NCBI GenBank assembly: GCA_902624465.1
Contig: CACNXP010000007.1
Span: 1 to 38,571 of the forward strand
Source: an uncultured Pelagibacteraceae bacterium
GTDB lineage: Bacteria; Pseudomonadota; Alphaproteobacteria; Pelagibacterales; Pelagibacteraceae
Reading direction: 5' to 3'
Length of the DNA: 38,571 nucleotides
In this document: positions 8,371 to 16,721 of the stretch, piece after piece
Position numbering within the stretch: the stretch's first letter is position 1
How the letters are laid out: each line of letters begins with the position of its first letter
Made by a program: the position numbers and the translations under genes
The notes under the pieces: model-generated
What the model was told of the DNA's origin: nothing
What the model saw: the letters and a program-made list of their open reading frames with translations, nothing else
Databases searched by the model: none

Positions 8371-10072
8371 TTCTTTTATCTTCGTGTCTAATTATCTTAA
8401 ATTTTATACCTTTTTGTTTTAGCTCTGCAATAAAATTAGTAAAATTTTTTAAATCTCTTATGATTAATTGAAATTTAAAATTAATATAGTTGGGATTTTT
8501 ACCTGCCATCACAAGATTTGAAATATTCAGCTTATGCTCACCGATTAAAGAACTTACATTACCAAGCTGACCAGGTTTATCTGGTAAAGATATCCATAAA
8601 GTAGTATTGTACTTTTTTACTCTTTCCTCTTTTCTTTCACCCTTTTCATGCCAATAACGCCTTATGGCTGCTCTTGCTTTTCCCGTTTTTGTTATTGGGA
8701 TCCAATGCAATGATGGTGAATGATTTTTAGAAGTAATAATTTTAACTCGATCTCCATTTCTTAAAATAGTTTGGAGTTCACTTTTATTACCATTAATTTC
8801 ACATCCAATTGCAGTATCTCCTATTTTAGTATGTACGGCGTATGCAAAATCAATTGAAGTAGCATCTTTTGGGAGTTTAATAACGGATCCTTTTGGTGTG
8901 AAGCAAAAAACATTTTCTTGGAACATTTGTAGTTTTGTATATTCATATGAATGTTCCGGATTTTCATTTTTTTCAATGATTTCTACTAAATCTTTTAGCC
9001 AGTCATATTCTTTCCAAGTTAAAGAATTAAATTTCTCAGAAGATTTATATTGCCAGTGTGAAGCAATACCCCTTTCAGCAAAATCATGCATTTCTGTTGT
9101 TCTTATTTGAATTTCTATGGGCTTTTTATTAGATCCAATAACTGCTGTATGAATTGATTTATAACCATTAATTTTAGGTGAAGAGATATAATCTTTAAAT
9201 TTGCCAGGTATACAATTGTATTCTTTATGTATTATCCCTAAAGTTTTGTAACAATCATCAATATTTTTTAAAATTATTCTAAACCCAATAATGTCAGTTA
9301 TTTGTTCAAGTGATACTCGTTTCTTTTGAACTTTTCTCCAAATTGAAAAAGGTGTTTTACTTCTACCATAAATTTTAGATTGTATATTATTATTTTCTAA
9401 CAAATTATTTATTTCATTAGAAAGAGACTCGAAAACATCTTTTTTGTCAGATTTGATTTCATTTAATCTATTTTGAATTAAGGTTCTTGCGTCATTATTT
9501 AAAACCTCAAAAGATAAATCTTCTAGCTCATCGCGAATTCGATGCATCCCCATTCTATCAGCTAATGGTGCATAAATTTCCATTGTCTCTTGTGCAATTC
9601 TTTTTCTTTTATCTTCTTTGGTAATAGCTTTGATCGTTCTCATATTATGTAAACGATCTGCAATTTTAACTAACAAAACTCTTATATCTTTTGAAGTCGC
9701 TAAAATAAGTTTTCTAAAGTTTTCTGCTTTTGAGTTTGTGGTAGCAGTGTTTTCAAAAACTGAAATTTTTGTGACACCATCAACTAAATCTGCCACCTCT
9801 TCACCAAATTCTCCTTTAATAGTTTCATAAGTAGCATAGGTATCTTCAATTGTATCATGTAACAAACCAGTGGTAATAGTAGCACTATCTAATTTAAGAT
9901 CTGTTAGAATATTTGCGACTTCTATTGGATGTACTGAATATGGATCACCTGAGGCTCTCTTTTGATTACTATGTGCTTTAACAGCAAAATCATAAGCTTT
10001 ATTTAGTTTTTCAGGGTTTAAAAATTTATTATAAATTTTTACTTTATTTATTAAATCTTCAGAATTAAGCAT
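8327..10072 (-). CDS. RelA/SpoT-type bifunctional (p)ppGpp synthetase/hydrolase, short form
   Basis: Stringent-response enzyme with two active regions. The N-terminal hydrolase domain keeps His48, the HD pair His72-Asp73 (GLLHDTIEDT) and KIADRLHNM. The synthetase domain (about 220-345) keeps GRSKTPFSIWRK, ITDIIGFR, KFKD at 291-294 (the bifunctional-type RxKD position) and IEIQIRTTEMHDFAERG. A TGS domain spans about 387-447 and an ACT domain about 491-565. Total length is 581 residues, whereas long SpoT/RelA proteins are usually above 700: the helical and zinc-finger/conserved-cysteine parts between TGS and ACT are reduced to about 43 residues (448-490). The reading frame is uninterrupted, so this is a shortened architecture and not a broken gene. 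Both activities look intact. The 3' end overlaps pyrE by 44 bp. Confidence 0.95.
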   Translation of the reverse strand: MLNSEDLINKVKIYNKFLNPEKLNKAYDFAVKAHSNQKRASGDPYSVHPIEVANILTDLKLDSATITTGLLHDTIEDTYATYETIKGEFGEEVADLVDGVTKISVFENTATTNSKAENFRKLILATSKDIRVLLVKIADRLHNMRTIKAITKEDKRKRIAQETMEIYAPLADRMGMHRIRDELEDLSFEVLNNDARTLIQNRLNEIKSDKKDVFESLSNEINNLLENNNIQSKIYGRSKTPFSIWRKVQKKRVSLEQITDIIGFRIILKNIDDCYKTLGIIHKEYNCIPGKFKDYISSPKINGYKSIHTAVIGSNKKPIEIQIRTTEMHDFAERGIASHWQYKSSEKFNSLTWKEYDWLKDLVEIIEKNENPEHSYEYTKLQMFQENVFCFTPKGSVIKLPKDATSIDFAYAVHTKIGDTAIGCEINGNKSELQTILRNGDRVKIITSKNHSPSLHWIPITKTGKARAAIRRYWHEKGERKEERVKKYNTTLWISLPDKPGQLGNVSSLIGEHKLNISNLVMAGKNPNYINFKFQLIIRDLKNFTNFIAELKQKGIKFKIIRHEDKRNAFTQKILRYFKKN

Positions 10073-10092
10073 TCAAACACTATATCACTAAA

Positions 10093-10605
10093 TTAAATTT
10101 GTTTAATAGACCTAATGTCTCTATTTTTTAATGATAATAATAGTTTTTTTATAGAACGTTTTGAGACTGGATGTTTCCAAGTTTTATCTATCTCAAATAA
10201 TGGAAAAAGAACGAAATTTCTTTTATGCATTTTTGAATGAGGTAGATTTAATTCGCCTTTCATTTTTTTTCTATTAAAATCAATTATATCAATATCGCAC
10301 TCTCTAGGAGCATTTCGGAGTCTTTTCTTTCTTCCCAAGCTTGTTTCAATGGTTTTACAAACATTTATTAATTTTAGAGGTGATAATTTAGTTAAAACCT
10401 TTACTACAACATTATAAAATTTTGGATTGTTATTATCAGGCCAAGACAAACTCTCATAATAGCTTGATGATTTTACTATCATGATACCATTAAGAATTAA
10501 TTCTGATTTAGCTAATTCAATATTATTAATTTTATTTCCAAGATTAGAACCTATACCTAAATAGACAGGACTAACTTGATTTTCTAATATATCTTGCTCT
10601 ATCAC
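10093..10605 (-). CDS. folK: FolK, 6-hydroxymethyl-7,8-dihydropterin pyrophosphokinase
   Basis: Pyrophosphorylates the pterin precursor for folate synthesis. Recognised from [17 protein letters not shown], the [18 protein letters not shown] block, the signature [15 protein letters not shown] with its metal-binding aspartates, and [16 protein letters not shown]. The start is a GTG at 10603-10605, 35 bp inside smpB; no other start codon lies between it and the conserved LGIGSNLG block, which supports this choice. Length 170 residues is normal. It is followed after 20 bp by rsh. Its product feeds the THF pool used by GlyA and sarcosine oxidase. Confidence 0.93.
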   Translation of the reverse strand: MIEQDILENQVSPVYLGIGSNLGNKINNIELAKSELILNGIMIVKSSSYYESLSWPDNNNPKFYNVVVKVLTKLSPLKLINVCKTIETSLGRKKRLRNAPRECDIDIIDFNRKKMKGELNLPHSKMHKRNFVLFPLFEIDKTWKHPVSKRSIKKLLLSLKNRDIRSIKQI

Positions 10606-11041
10606 GATCCCAGTCTCTTTGTTTTTTTACTGCTCTTTTATCAAATTGTTTCTTACCTTTAGCTACAGCTAACTCTAATTTTGCTTTTCCTTTTTTAAAA
10701 TACATTTTTGTGGGTACTATTGTAAGTCCATCTCTTTGCATTTTCCCAATTAGTTTGTTGATTTCTCTTTTATTTAATAACAATTTTCTATCATCGGTTG
10801 GATTGTGGTTTGAATAACTAGCTTGCTTGTAAGATGCAATATGAGAATTTATTAAAACTATTTCACCTTTTTTTTCTATTGCGTAAGAGTCTGCTATGTT
10901 TACTTTACCGTTACGAATTGATTTAATTTCAGAACTTTTTAAGACGATTCCCGCTTCAAATAAATCTTCAAAAAAATAATTGAAACTAGCTTTTTTATTA
11001 AGACAAATTATTTTTAAACCACTATTGGTTTTTTTTTTCAT
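10571..11041 (-). CDS. smpB: SmpB, tmRNA-binding protein
   Basis: Binds tmRNA (SsrA) and brings it to stalled ribosomes for trans-translation. The 156 residues match the family: [38 protein letters not shown], a conserved central block ([20 protein letters not shown]) and the basic C-terminal tail [21 protein letters not shown] that reaches the decoding centre. Its ATG overlaps the dapA stop by one base (TAATG), and its 3' end contains the GTG start of folK. The tmRNA gene itself is not in the window. Confidence 0.96.
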   Translation of the reverse strand: MKKKTNSGLKIICLNKKASFNYFFEDLFEAGIVLKSSEIKSIRNGKVNIADSYAIEKKGEIVLINSHIASYKQASYSNHNPTDDRKLLLNKREINKLIGKMQRDGLTIVPTKMYFKKGKAKLELAVAKGKKQFDKRAVKKQRDWDRDRARYIRKSS

Positions 11042-11922
11042 TAAACTAATTTTGCAGAATGAAGTGCTTTTTTAACAATATCCTTAGTTTCAGCTGTTAC
11101 TTTTACCAGAGGTAGTCTTACACTATCATCACAAAGGTTTAATAGTTTTGCAGCATATTTTACTGGACTTGGATTACTTTCGACAAACATTGCATGATGA
11201 AGAGGTTGTAATATTTTATCAATTTTTTCGGCTTCTTTAATTTCATCATGATTTTTAGACTTTGATAATCTTTGAAAATCAGAACAAAGCTTCGGAGCAA
11301 TGTTTGCAGTAACACTTATAGCACCTACTCCACCTCTTTTATTAAATTCTAAAGCATTATCATCATTACCAGTTAATTGAATGAATTTATTTCCCAATTT
11401 TTTTAGAGTTTGATCAACTCTATTTAAATCTCCAGTTGCATCCTTAACACCAATAATATTTTTCAATTCAAATAATCTAGCCATAGTATCGACTGACATA
11501 TCAATAACCGATCTTCCAGGAATATTATAAATTATTATAGGTATTCCACATTTGTCATTTATTGCTTTGTAGTGTTGATATAGACCTTCTTGTGTTGGCT
11601 TGTTATAATAAGGTGTTACAACAAGAGCACCAGTAGCTCCAATTTTTTCTGCATGCGTTGTTAGAGAAATAGCCTCTTCAGTAGAGTTCGATCCGGTCCC
11701 TGCAAAAACTGGTAATTTTCCATTACTTTCTTTTACACATAACTCTATCACTCTTTCATGTTCATCATGACTTAAAGTTGGTGACTCACCGGTTGTTCCC
11801 GCTGGAACTAATCCATTTGTCCCATTTTTGACATGGAAATGAATTAAATTAATATATGTTTCATCATCAAGTTTATCATTCTTGAACGGGGTGACTAAAG
11901 CAACATTTGATCCTTTAAACAT
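11041..11922 (-). CDS. dapA: DapA, 4-hydroxy-tetrahydrodipicolinate synthase
   Basis: Condenses pyruvate with aspartate semialdehyde, the first committed step to lysine and diaminopimelate. The 293-residue TIM barrel shows Thr44 in [10 protein letters not shown], a tyrosine at 106-107, Tyr132 in [11 protein letters not shown] with Arg137, and the Schiff-base Lys160 in [10 protein letters not shown]. It is the first gene of the ten-gene minus-strand run and so sets its main promoter, in the 43-bp gap shared with the divergent lytic transglycosylase gene. That pairing links precursor supply for peptidoglycan with peptidoglycan turnover, though this may be coincidence. Confidence 0.97.
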   Translation of the reverse strand: MFKGSNVALVTPFKNDKLDDETYINLIHFHVKNGTNGLVPAGTTGESPTLSHDEHERVIELCVKESNGKLPVFAGTGSNSTEEAISLTTHAEKIGATGALVVTPYYNKPTQEGLYQHYKAINDKCGIPIIIYNIPGRSVIDMSVDTMARLFELKNIIGVKDATGDLNRVDQTLKKLGNKFIQLTGNDDNALEFNKRGGVGAISVTANIAPKLCSDFQRLSKSKNHDEIKEAEKIDKILQPLHHAMFVESNPSPVKYAAKLLNLCDDSVRLPLVKVTAETKDIVKKALHSAKLV

Positions 11923-11965
11923 AAATACTTATAACATACATTGTAGATTCATATAGTAAAAGATT
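11923..11965. promoter_or_regulatory. Short divergent promoter region between dapA and slt
   Basis: Only 43 bp separate the two divergent start codons, so promoter elements for both genes must overlap here or extend into the coding sequences. AT-rich hexamers resembling -10 boxes occur on both strands (for example TATAGT on the plus strand near 11954), but none can be singled out. No operator-like palindrome is seen. Confidence 0.3.
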
Positions 11966-14176
11966 ATGATTAAAAAAATCTTATTTTGGGTAGTAATGAT
12001 TAATTTATTTGGTGCATTCCCTATAGCTCTATCTGACATAGTCCCGTTAAAAAAACCTATACAATCTGAGGAGCTAACTCAAAAAAAATTATTAATAGAT
12101 GTGCTAAAACCTTTGCCTAAACCAATACCAAAAATATTAACCAAAGAAATAGAAAAAAAAGTTAAATCTAAAGCGGAAAAGAAGATAAGTGGTCTAATAC
12201 TTCCTAAAAAAAAACCTTTGATTGCTGGAGCAAAAAAAACAACAGAAATAAAAATATCAAAATATTATCGTAAAAAAGATTTTGCATTAGCGAAAAAAGC
12301 AATTTCCGAAATGAAAAAAGCTAGATGGACAGATGCAATTAAAACAGCCAAAAGAGCTAAAGATAAATCTATATATGATTTTATTCAATGGAGACATTTG
12401 CTTACAAAGGGAAATCAAGCTTCTTATTATGATTACAAAACGTTTATAGACTCAAATGAAGATTATCCTAGAATTGGACGAATAAAATATTTAGCTGAAC
12501 ATAAACTTTCTACAGATAAAGTTAGTCCAAAAAAAATTATAGACTGGTTTGGACCTGCAGAACCTTTGAGTGGTTTCGGTAAAATGATATTGGGTGAAAG
12601 TCTTATTCTTAATGGTAATAAAGAAAAAGGGATAAGATTTATTAAAGAAGGCTGGATATCGGCTGAGTTGTCTAAAACAGATTTAAGATTTTATCGTAAA
12701 AAATTTAAGAAATTCCTTAATACAGATGATTATATTAAACGTGCAGAATATCTTGCTTGGAATAACAAATACTGGGATTTAAAACGACTGTTAAGATATT
12801 TACCCAAAGATTATGAGCTATTATATACAGCCAGACAACTATTAATGAGTAAATCTTATGGTGTCGATAATGCTATTTCTAAAGTTCCCCCTAATCTAAA
12901 AAATGATGCTGGTTTAAATTACGATAGATTAAAATGGAGGAGAAAAAGAGGAAGAATTGATAGTTCTGTTGAAATTCTTCTAAAGATAAAAAACACAAAA
13001 GATTATTTGGTACGTCCGGATAAATGGTGGACAGAAAGAGAAATAATTTCTAGATCATTAATATATAAAAAAAAATATGAATTAGCTTATAAAATTGCCA
13101 GTAACCACGGGATGAATGATGGACCTGAGTTTGCTGCTGCTGAGTGGATGAGTGGTTGGATTGCATTGAGTTTTTTAGACGATCCAGTATTAGCCAGAGA
13201 ACATTTTGAAAATTTTTATAATAATGTTGGGTATCCTATAAGTACAGCAAGGGGAGCATATTGGTTAGGTAAAACTTATAAAAAACTTGGTGATAAAGAT
13301 TTATCCTACAAGTGGTTTAAGGAAGCAACAAATTATTTAACCACTTATTATGGTCAATTAGCATTTATGGAAATTAGTCCAAATGAAAAATTTGAACTTT
13401 CAAAAGACATGATTATTAAAAAAGAATATCGTAATTATTTTTTTAAAAAAGATTTAGTCAAATTAATATATTTACTTGATGAATTAGATGAAGATAAATA
13501 TGCCAAACATATACTCAGACATTTGGCCAATGATGATATCAGTAGTGGTAGTGAGGTTTTAGCAGCTGAACTTGCAACAAATATAGAACGATTTGATTTT
13601 GCAATTCAAATTTCTAAATTAGCATCTTATGAAAAAAGATTTCATAACAAATATAATTACCCTATTATAAGTACACCCAAATATATTAATGGAAGAAAAA
13701 TTCCAGATAATGCTTTCATTCTTTCAATCATAAGACAAGAAAGTGAGTTTGATTTAAGTGCCAATAGTCATGCCGGTGCAAAAGGATTAATGCAATTAAT
13801 GCCTTACACTGCTAAACTAGTTGCTAAACAAGCAAAACTTCCTTATTCGAAATCTAGATTAACTTCTGATGCAGAGTATAATATTAACCTAGGATCACAT
13901 TACATAGCAGGATTAATTCTCGAATACGATGGTGCTTATCCATTTGCAGTCGCCGCTTATAATGCTGGACCTAAAAGAGTTCGTTACTGGAAAAAACTAA
14001 ATAAAAATCCTCAAAAAAATCAAATCGAATATATCGATTGGATTGAATTAATTAAATTCAAAGAAACTAGAAATTATGTCCAAAGGGTATTAGAAAACTA
14101 TAATGTTTACAGATATGTGCTTGAACAACAGCCGATACCAATGAAAGATTTTTTTAAGAATAATCCTTTGTTTTGA
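11966..14176 (+). CDS. slt: Soluble lytic murein transglycosylase (Slt70-like), periplasmic
   Basis: Cleaves peptidoglycan glycan strands with formation of 1,6-anhydromuramic acid. A signal peptide (about residues 1-23, hydrophobic ILFWVVMINLFGAFPIAL) is followed by a Lys/Pro-rich low-complexity linker to about residue 75. A long helical superhelix region (about 90-560) resembles the U/L domains of Slt70, and a lysozyme-like catalytic domain starts near residue 575. The catalytic glutamate is predicted as Glu592 in SIIRQESEFD; GAKGLMQLMPYTA, the AAYNAGP motif and a final Tyr-rich stretch follow as in family 1 transglycosylases. Length 736 residues is slightly above E. coli Slt70, mainly because of the linker. 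It has its own promoter opposite dapA and is followed by a 96-bp gap. Confidence 0.93.
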   Translation: MIKKILFWVVMINLFGAFPIALSDIVPLKKPIQSEELTQKKLLIDVLKPLPKPIPKILTKEIEKKVKSKAEKKISGLILPKKKPLIAGAKKTTEIKISKYYRKKDFALAKKAISEMKKARWTDAIKTAKRAKDKSIYDFIQWRHLLTKGNQASYYDYKTFIDSNEDYPRIGRIKYLAEHKLSTDKVSPKKIIDWFGPAEPLSGFGKMILGESLILNGNKEKGIRFIKEGWISAELSKTDLRFYRKKFKKFLNTDDYIKRAEYLAWNNKYWDLKRLLRYLPKDYELLYTARQLLMSKSYGVDNAISKVPPNLKNDAGLNYDRLKWRRKRGRIDSSVEILLKIKNTKDYLVRPDKWWTEREIISRSLIYKKKYELAYKIASNHGMNDGPEFAAAEWMSGWIALSFLDDPVLAREHFENFYNNVGYPISTARGAYWLGKTYKKLGDKDLSYKWFKEATNYLTTYYGQLAFMEISPNEKFELSKDMIIKKEYRNYFFKKDLVKLIYLLDELDEDKYAKHILRHLANDDISSGSEVLAAELATNIERFDFAIQISKLASYEKRFHNKYNYPIISTPKYINGRKIPDNAFILSIIRQESEFDLSANSHAGAKGLMQLMPYTAKLVAKQAKLPYSKSRLTSDAEYNINLGSHYIAGLILEYDGAYPFAVAAYNAGPKRVRYWKKLNKNPQKNQIEYIDWIELIKFKETRNYVQRVLENYNVYRYVLEQQPIPMKDFFKNNPLF

Positions 14177-14272
14177 AATTACAGATGGGGAGAGTCTCAA
14201 GATTAAATGATAATCAATCCCTCCCAAGACCAAATGATTTAACTAATATTAAAAAAAATTTTATGAAATGAT
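14177..14272. repeat. Convergent intergenic spacer with an imperfect 17-bp direct repeat
   Basis: This 96-bp spacer lies between the converging ends of the transglycosylase gene and the CDP-alcohol phosphotransferase-like gene. It contains a 17-bp direct repeat with three mismatches, TCTCAAGATTAAATGAT (14195-14211) and TCCCAAGACCAAATGAT (14222-14238), 27 bp apart, inside a GC-richer island (GGGGAGAG, CCCTCCC) that stands out from its AT-rich surroundings. No open reading frame or clear intrinsic terminator is visible. The role is unknown. Confidence 0.5.
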
Positions 14273-15124
14273 TTATTTTCTTATTTTGTTAACTTTATCC
14301 TCTAACCAAGAATTATTACTTACAATGAAAATATTTACAAGAAATATTATAAAATGTTTAAATACCAAAAAGCAAAAAATGTATTTAATAAATTGCAAAT
14401 TGAAATTTAATTCTAGAATAAATAATAAAATTATAAAATCTACAGATCTAGCACGATCATCAAGAATGCTTGAAAATAATTTATAATATTTTTGTGTTTC
14501 TTTTTTAATTTCTAATTTCTTATTTTTTTTGTCTTCAATTTTAATGGGATGTGTCTTATCTAAATAATCCTTCCTTTCTAAGATTTCATTAAAAATTGTT
14601 GTATATGCAAAAGGTTTAAGTTTAATTGCATAAAAAAAGGGTATTAAAAATGCTAAATAAAAAAAAATTTCATTTTCATTGTTAGCTAAATAAAATCCCA
14701 TACCTGATTGAAAACCAATTGCATTAACATGAGCTCCATACCAGTCAAGCATATGACCAGAAATACTTTTTTGATTTTTTAATCTTGCTAAAAATCCATC
14801 ACAGGCATCAAATATTGTTTTAGTAAAAGCTAATAAGAGCCCTATATATATATAAATTTTATTTTCAGATGGGAGTCCTAAAAGAAATAAAGTTAATATT
14901 CCTAAGAATGCATAAAATAATGAAACATGATTGGGCTTTATTTCTGTTCTGATCAATAAATATAAAATTGGACAAGTTGTAATAAAATAAAACTTCCATT
15001 TTAGGTACGTATAAGGATTTGATTTATAATCATCCAGATCAAGATCATGATTTTCCAAATTATCTTTTTTTTGGTAAGTAACTAAAATTCTCCAAACTTC
15101 TTTTAAAGATAGGTGAAACTTCAT
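14273..15124 (-). CDS. CDP-alcohol phosphatidyltransferase-like membrane protein with a non-canonical active-site motif
   Basis: A 283-residue polytopic membrane protein. Members of this family transfer a phospho-alcohol from a CDP-activated donor to an acceptor alcohol, making phospholipids or glycan substituents. The hallmark is DACDGFLARLKNQKSISG followed by HMLDWYGA. This matches the spacing D-x2-D-G-x2-A-R-x8-G-x3-D-x3-D, with Asp106, Asp109, Gly110, Ala113, Arg114, Gly123 and Asp127, but the last Asp is Ala131 (codon GCT at 14732-14734). That residue is usually proposed as catalytic base, so activity may be altered or lost. Hydrophobic segments occur near residues 46-59, 68-83, 90-103, 145-165 and 228-270. 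A charged loop follows (about 175-215). Divergent from the methyltransferase gene at 15277; donor and acceptor are not predictable. Confidence 0.75.
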   Translation of the reverse strand: MKFHLSLKEVWRILVTYQKKDNLENHDLDLDDYKSNPYTYLKWKFYFITTCPILYLLIRTEIKPNHVSLFYAFLGILTLFLLGLPSENKIYIYIGLLLAFTKTIFDACDGFLARLKNQKSISGHMLDWYGAHVNAIGFQSGMGFYLANNENEIFFYLAFLIPFFYAIKLKPFAYTTIFNEILERKDYLDKTHPIKIEDKKNKKLEIKKETQKYYKLFSSILDDRARSVDFIILLFILELNFNLQFIKYIFCFLVFKHFIIFLVNIFIVSNNSWLEDKVNKIRK

Positions 15125-15260
15125 TGTATTAATTATTCAGGTACTTAAAAAGTTATTGTATGTTTTATATACAATATTTTAAATTTAAAGATAGGTGAAA
15201 CTTCATTGTATTAATTATTTAAGTAATTAAAAAGTTATTGTATATGTTATATACAATATT
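15102..15260. repeat. 77-bp tandem direct repeat in a divergent promoter region, each copy with a palindrome
   Basis: Copy 1 is 15102-15178 and copy 2 is 15184-15260, with a period of 82 bp and about five mismatches in 77. Copy 1 includes the first 23 bases of the minus-strand CDP-alcohol phosphotransferase-like gene, so the duplication captured a start codon plus its upstream region. Each copy ends in an 8-bp perfect inverted repeat, TATTGTAT and ATACAATA, with a 7-nt spacer: 15154-15161/15169-15176 and 15236-15243/15251-15258. The AT-rich palindromes look like operators or overlapping -10 elements. The second is 18 bp before the methyltransferase start codon. Confidence 0.9.
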
Positions 15261-15276
15261 CAAAAAATAATAAAAA
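15125..15276. promoter_or_regulatory. Divergent promoter/operator region of the accessory cassette
   Basis: A 152-bp spacer between the divergent phosphotransferase-like and methyltransferase genes, long for this genome, made almost entirely of the duplicated unit. The palindrome TATTGTAT-N7-ATACAATA occurs twice, 82 bp apart, one near each gene, and could bind a dimeric regulator so that both directions are controlled. Additional ATTGTAT half-sites lie at 15123-15129 and 15205-15211. No regulator gene is adjacent. The assignment as promoter follows from its position; the operator role is an inference. Confidence 0.5.
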
Positions 15277-15948
15277 ATGACAATAAAATTTCCAGATTTT
15301 AAAAAAATGTATGAGTATGAGACCAATTTTCATTTAACAATGAATTCTGAGAGGTTGGCTAAACTGATTTGTCATTATGAAACTTTTAAAAGTGCTAGCA
15401 AAGTAAGTGGAGAGATAGTTGAATGTGGTGTGTTTAAAGGAACTTCTTTAGCAAGATTTGCTTTATTTCGTGATCTTCTTGGCTCCAAAAATACTTCTAA
15501 AATAATTGCGTTTGATGTTTTTAGTGATGTATTTCCTAATACTAAATACAAAGAAGATAAAAAAATTAGAAAAGATTGGATTAAAAAAGCAGGCTCAAGT
15601 TCAATTTCAAAAAAACAAATGATAAAAGTTTTCAAAAAACAGAATTCTAAAAATTTTGAATTAATTGAAGGAGATATAACTAAAAGTTTACCTAAATATA
15701 TTAAAAGAAACCCTCATTTAAAGATATCACTTTTAAATATAGACATAGATTTTGTTGAAAGTACCTTTTGTGCTTTAGAATACCTATATCCAAGAGTTTC
15801 AAAAGGTGGGATTATTTTACTTGATAATTATGGCTTTGCACACGGGGATACAAAAGGTGTCGATATGTATTTCATGAAAATAAAAAAGAAACCCATTATC
15901 CAAAAATTTCCTTTTACAAGTCGGCCATGTTATATAATTAAAAAATGA
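15277..15948 (+). CDS. TylF/MycF-type SAM-dependent O-methyltransferase
   Basis: A 223-residue soluble class I methyltransferase. The SAM-binding motif VECGVFKGTSLARFA lies at residues 48-62, with an acidic residue in AFDVFSD (Asp80). The metal-binding face typical of the macrocin-O-methyltransferase family is seen as LNIDIDFVESTFCALEYLYP (Asp156, Asp158) and GGIILLDNYG (Asp183), where family members often have DDYG. TylF-type enzymes methylate sugar hydroxyls, and homologues occur in surface glycan clusters. Its stop overlaps the start of the PhyH-type dioxygenase gene by four bases (ATGA), so the two act together. It has no signal peptide. The substrate is unknown; a sugar or polyol is the best guess. 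Confidence 0.8.
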   Translation: MTIKFPDFKKMYEYETNFHLTMNSERLAKLICHYETFKSASKVSGEIVECGVFKGTSLARFALFRDLLGSKNTSKIIAFDVFSDVFPNTKYKEDKKIRKDWIKKAGSSSISKKQMIKVFKKQNSKNFELIEGDITKSLPKYIKRNPHLKISLLNIDIDFVESTFCALEYLYPRVSKGGIILLDNYGFAHGDTKGVDMYFMKIKKKPIIQKFPFTSRPCYIIKK

Positions 15949-16712
15949 TAAGTTTTGATCAAGCATTGAAATTTAAAAATGAATACCAAAAGTTTGGTTT
16001 TTGTAAAATTGAAAAATTTTTTAATAAGGATATATGTAAAAAATTAAAAATTTATTCAAATGAAATAAAATACCAGAAACCTGTACCGAAAAAAGTGATG
16101 AAATATTATGAAAAGAGTATTTCTAATAGAAAAAAAAATATTTTAATGAGAGCTGAGTTTTTTTATGATTTTCATTTAGGCTTAAAAAATCTTATTGAAA
16201 ATAAAAAAATTCATAAAGTATTAAAAGTTTTAATGGGTGGAAATTGTATTTTATTTAAGGAAAAAATAAATTATAAGCCACCAGGATGTAGGGCAGACAA
16301 ATTACATCAGGACTCGCAAGGAGGTTGGAATATATATTCAAGAAAATTTATTTCTTTGTTAATATCACTTGAAAAAAGTACAAAAGAAAATGCATGCTTA
16401 GAATTTGATATTTCTGGAAATAATAAATACAGTAAAATAGGTAAAGACTTCCAGCCTTTGCTATTAAGTGATTTGAAAAAACCAAAATTTAAAAAAATAC
16501 CCTTAAATGTCGGTGATGTAGTTTTTTTTAATCATTATATTCCACATAGATCAAAAGCTAATTTAAGTAAAAAAGCTAGAATGCAATTATATATTACTTA
16601 CAATTTAGCTAAAGATGGCAATTTTAGAAAAAAATATTTTAGAGAAAAAAGATTATCTTACCCACCAAATAATGAGAGAACACCAGGTTTAAATTTAAAG
16701 TATAAAATATAA
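15945..16712 (+). CDS. Phytanoyl-CoA dioxygenase (PhyH)-type Fe(II)/2-oxoglutarate oxygenase
   Basis: A 255-residue soluble protein. The fold signature of PhyH enzymes is visible: an N-terminal FKNEYQKFGFCKIEKFF block; His121-Gln-Asp123 in KLHQDSQGGW as two iron ligands; VGDVVFFNHYIPHRS with His201 as third ligand; and Arg212 in KKARMQLYITYN as probable 2-oxoglutarate binder. All key residues are kept, so it should be active. PhyH relatives hydroxylate many small molecules (fatty acyl chains, ectoine, phosphonates); the substrate here is not apparent. It is translationally coupled to the methyltransferase at 15277 and converges on tRNA-Ser, with only 9 bp between its stop and the tRNA 3' end. 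Confidence 0.8.
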   Translation: MISFDQALKFKNEYQKFGFCKIEKFFNKDICKKLKIYSNEIKYQKPVPKKVMKYYEKSISNRKKNILMRAEFFYDFHLGLKNLIENKKIHKVLKVLMGGNCILFKEKINYKPPGCRADKLHQDSQGGWNIYSRKFISLLISLEKSTKENACLEFDISGNNKYSKIGKDFQPLLLSDLKKPKFKKIPLNVGDVVFFNHYIPHRSKANLSKKARMQLYITYNLAKDGNFRKKYFREKRLSYPPNNERTPGLNLKYKI

Positions 16713-16721
16713 GAACATTGA

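Noticed and set aside
14268-14486. Plus-strand 72-codon open frame at the end of the convergent spacer
   Set aside because: It lies almost wholly antisense to the phosphotransferase-like gene, has no recognisable domain, and is the kind of frame expected by chance opposite AT-rich membrane-protein coding sequence.
15102-15260. CRISPR array or phage attachment repeats
   Set aside because: Only two copies in tandem with no spacer-like variable units and no cas, integrase or transposase gene; better explained as a local tandem duplication of a promoter.
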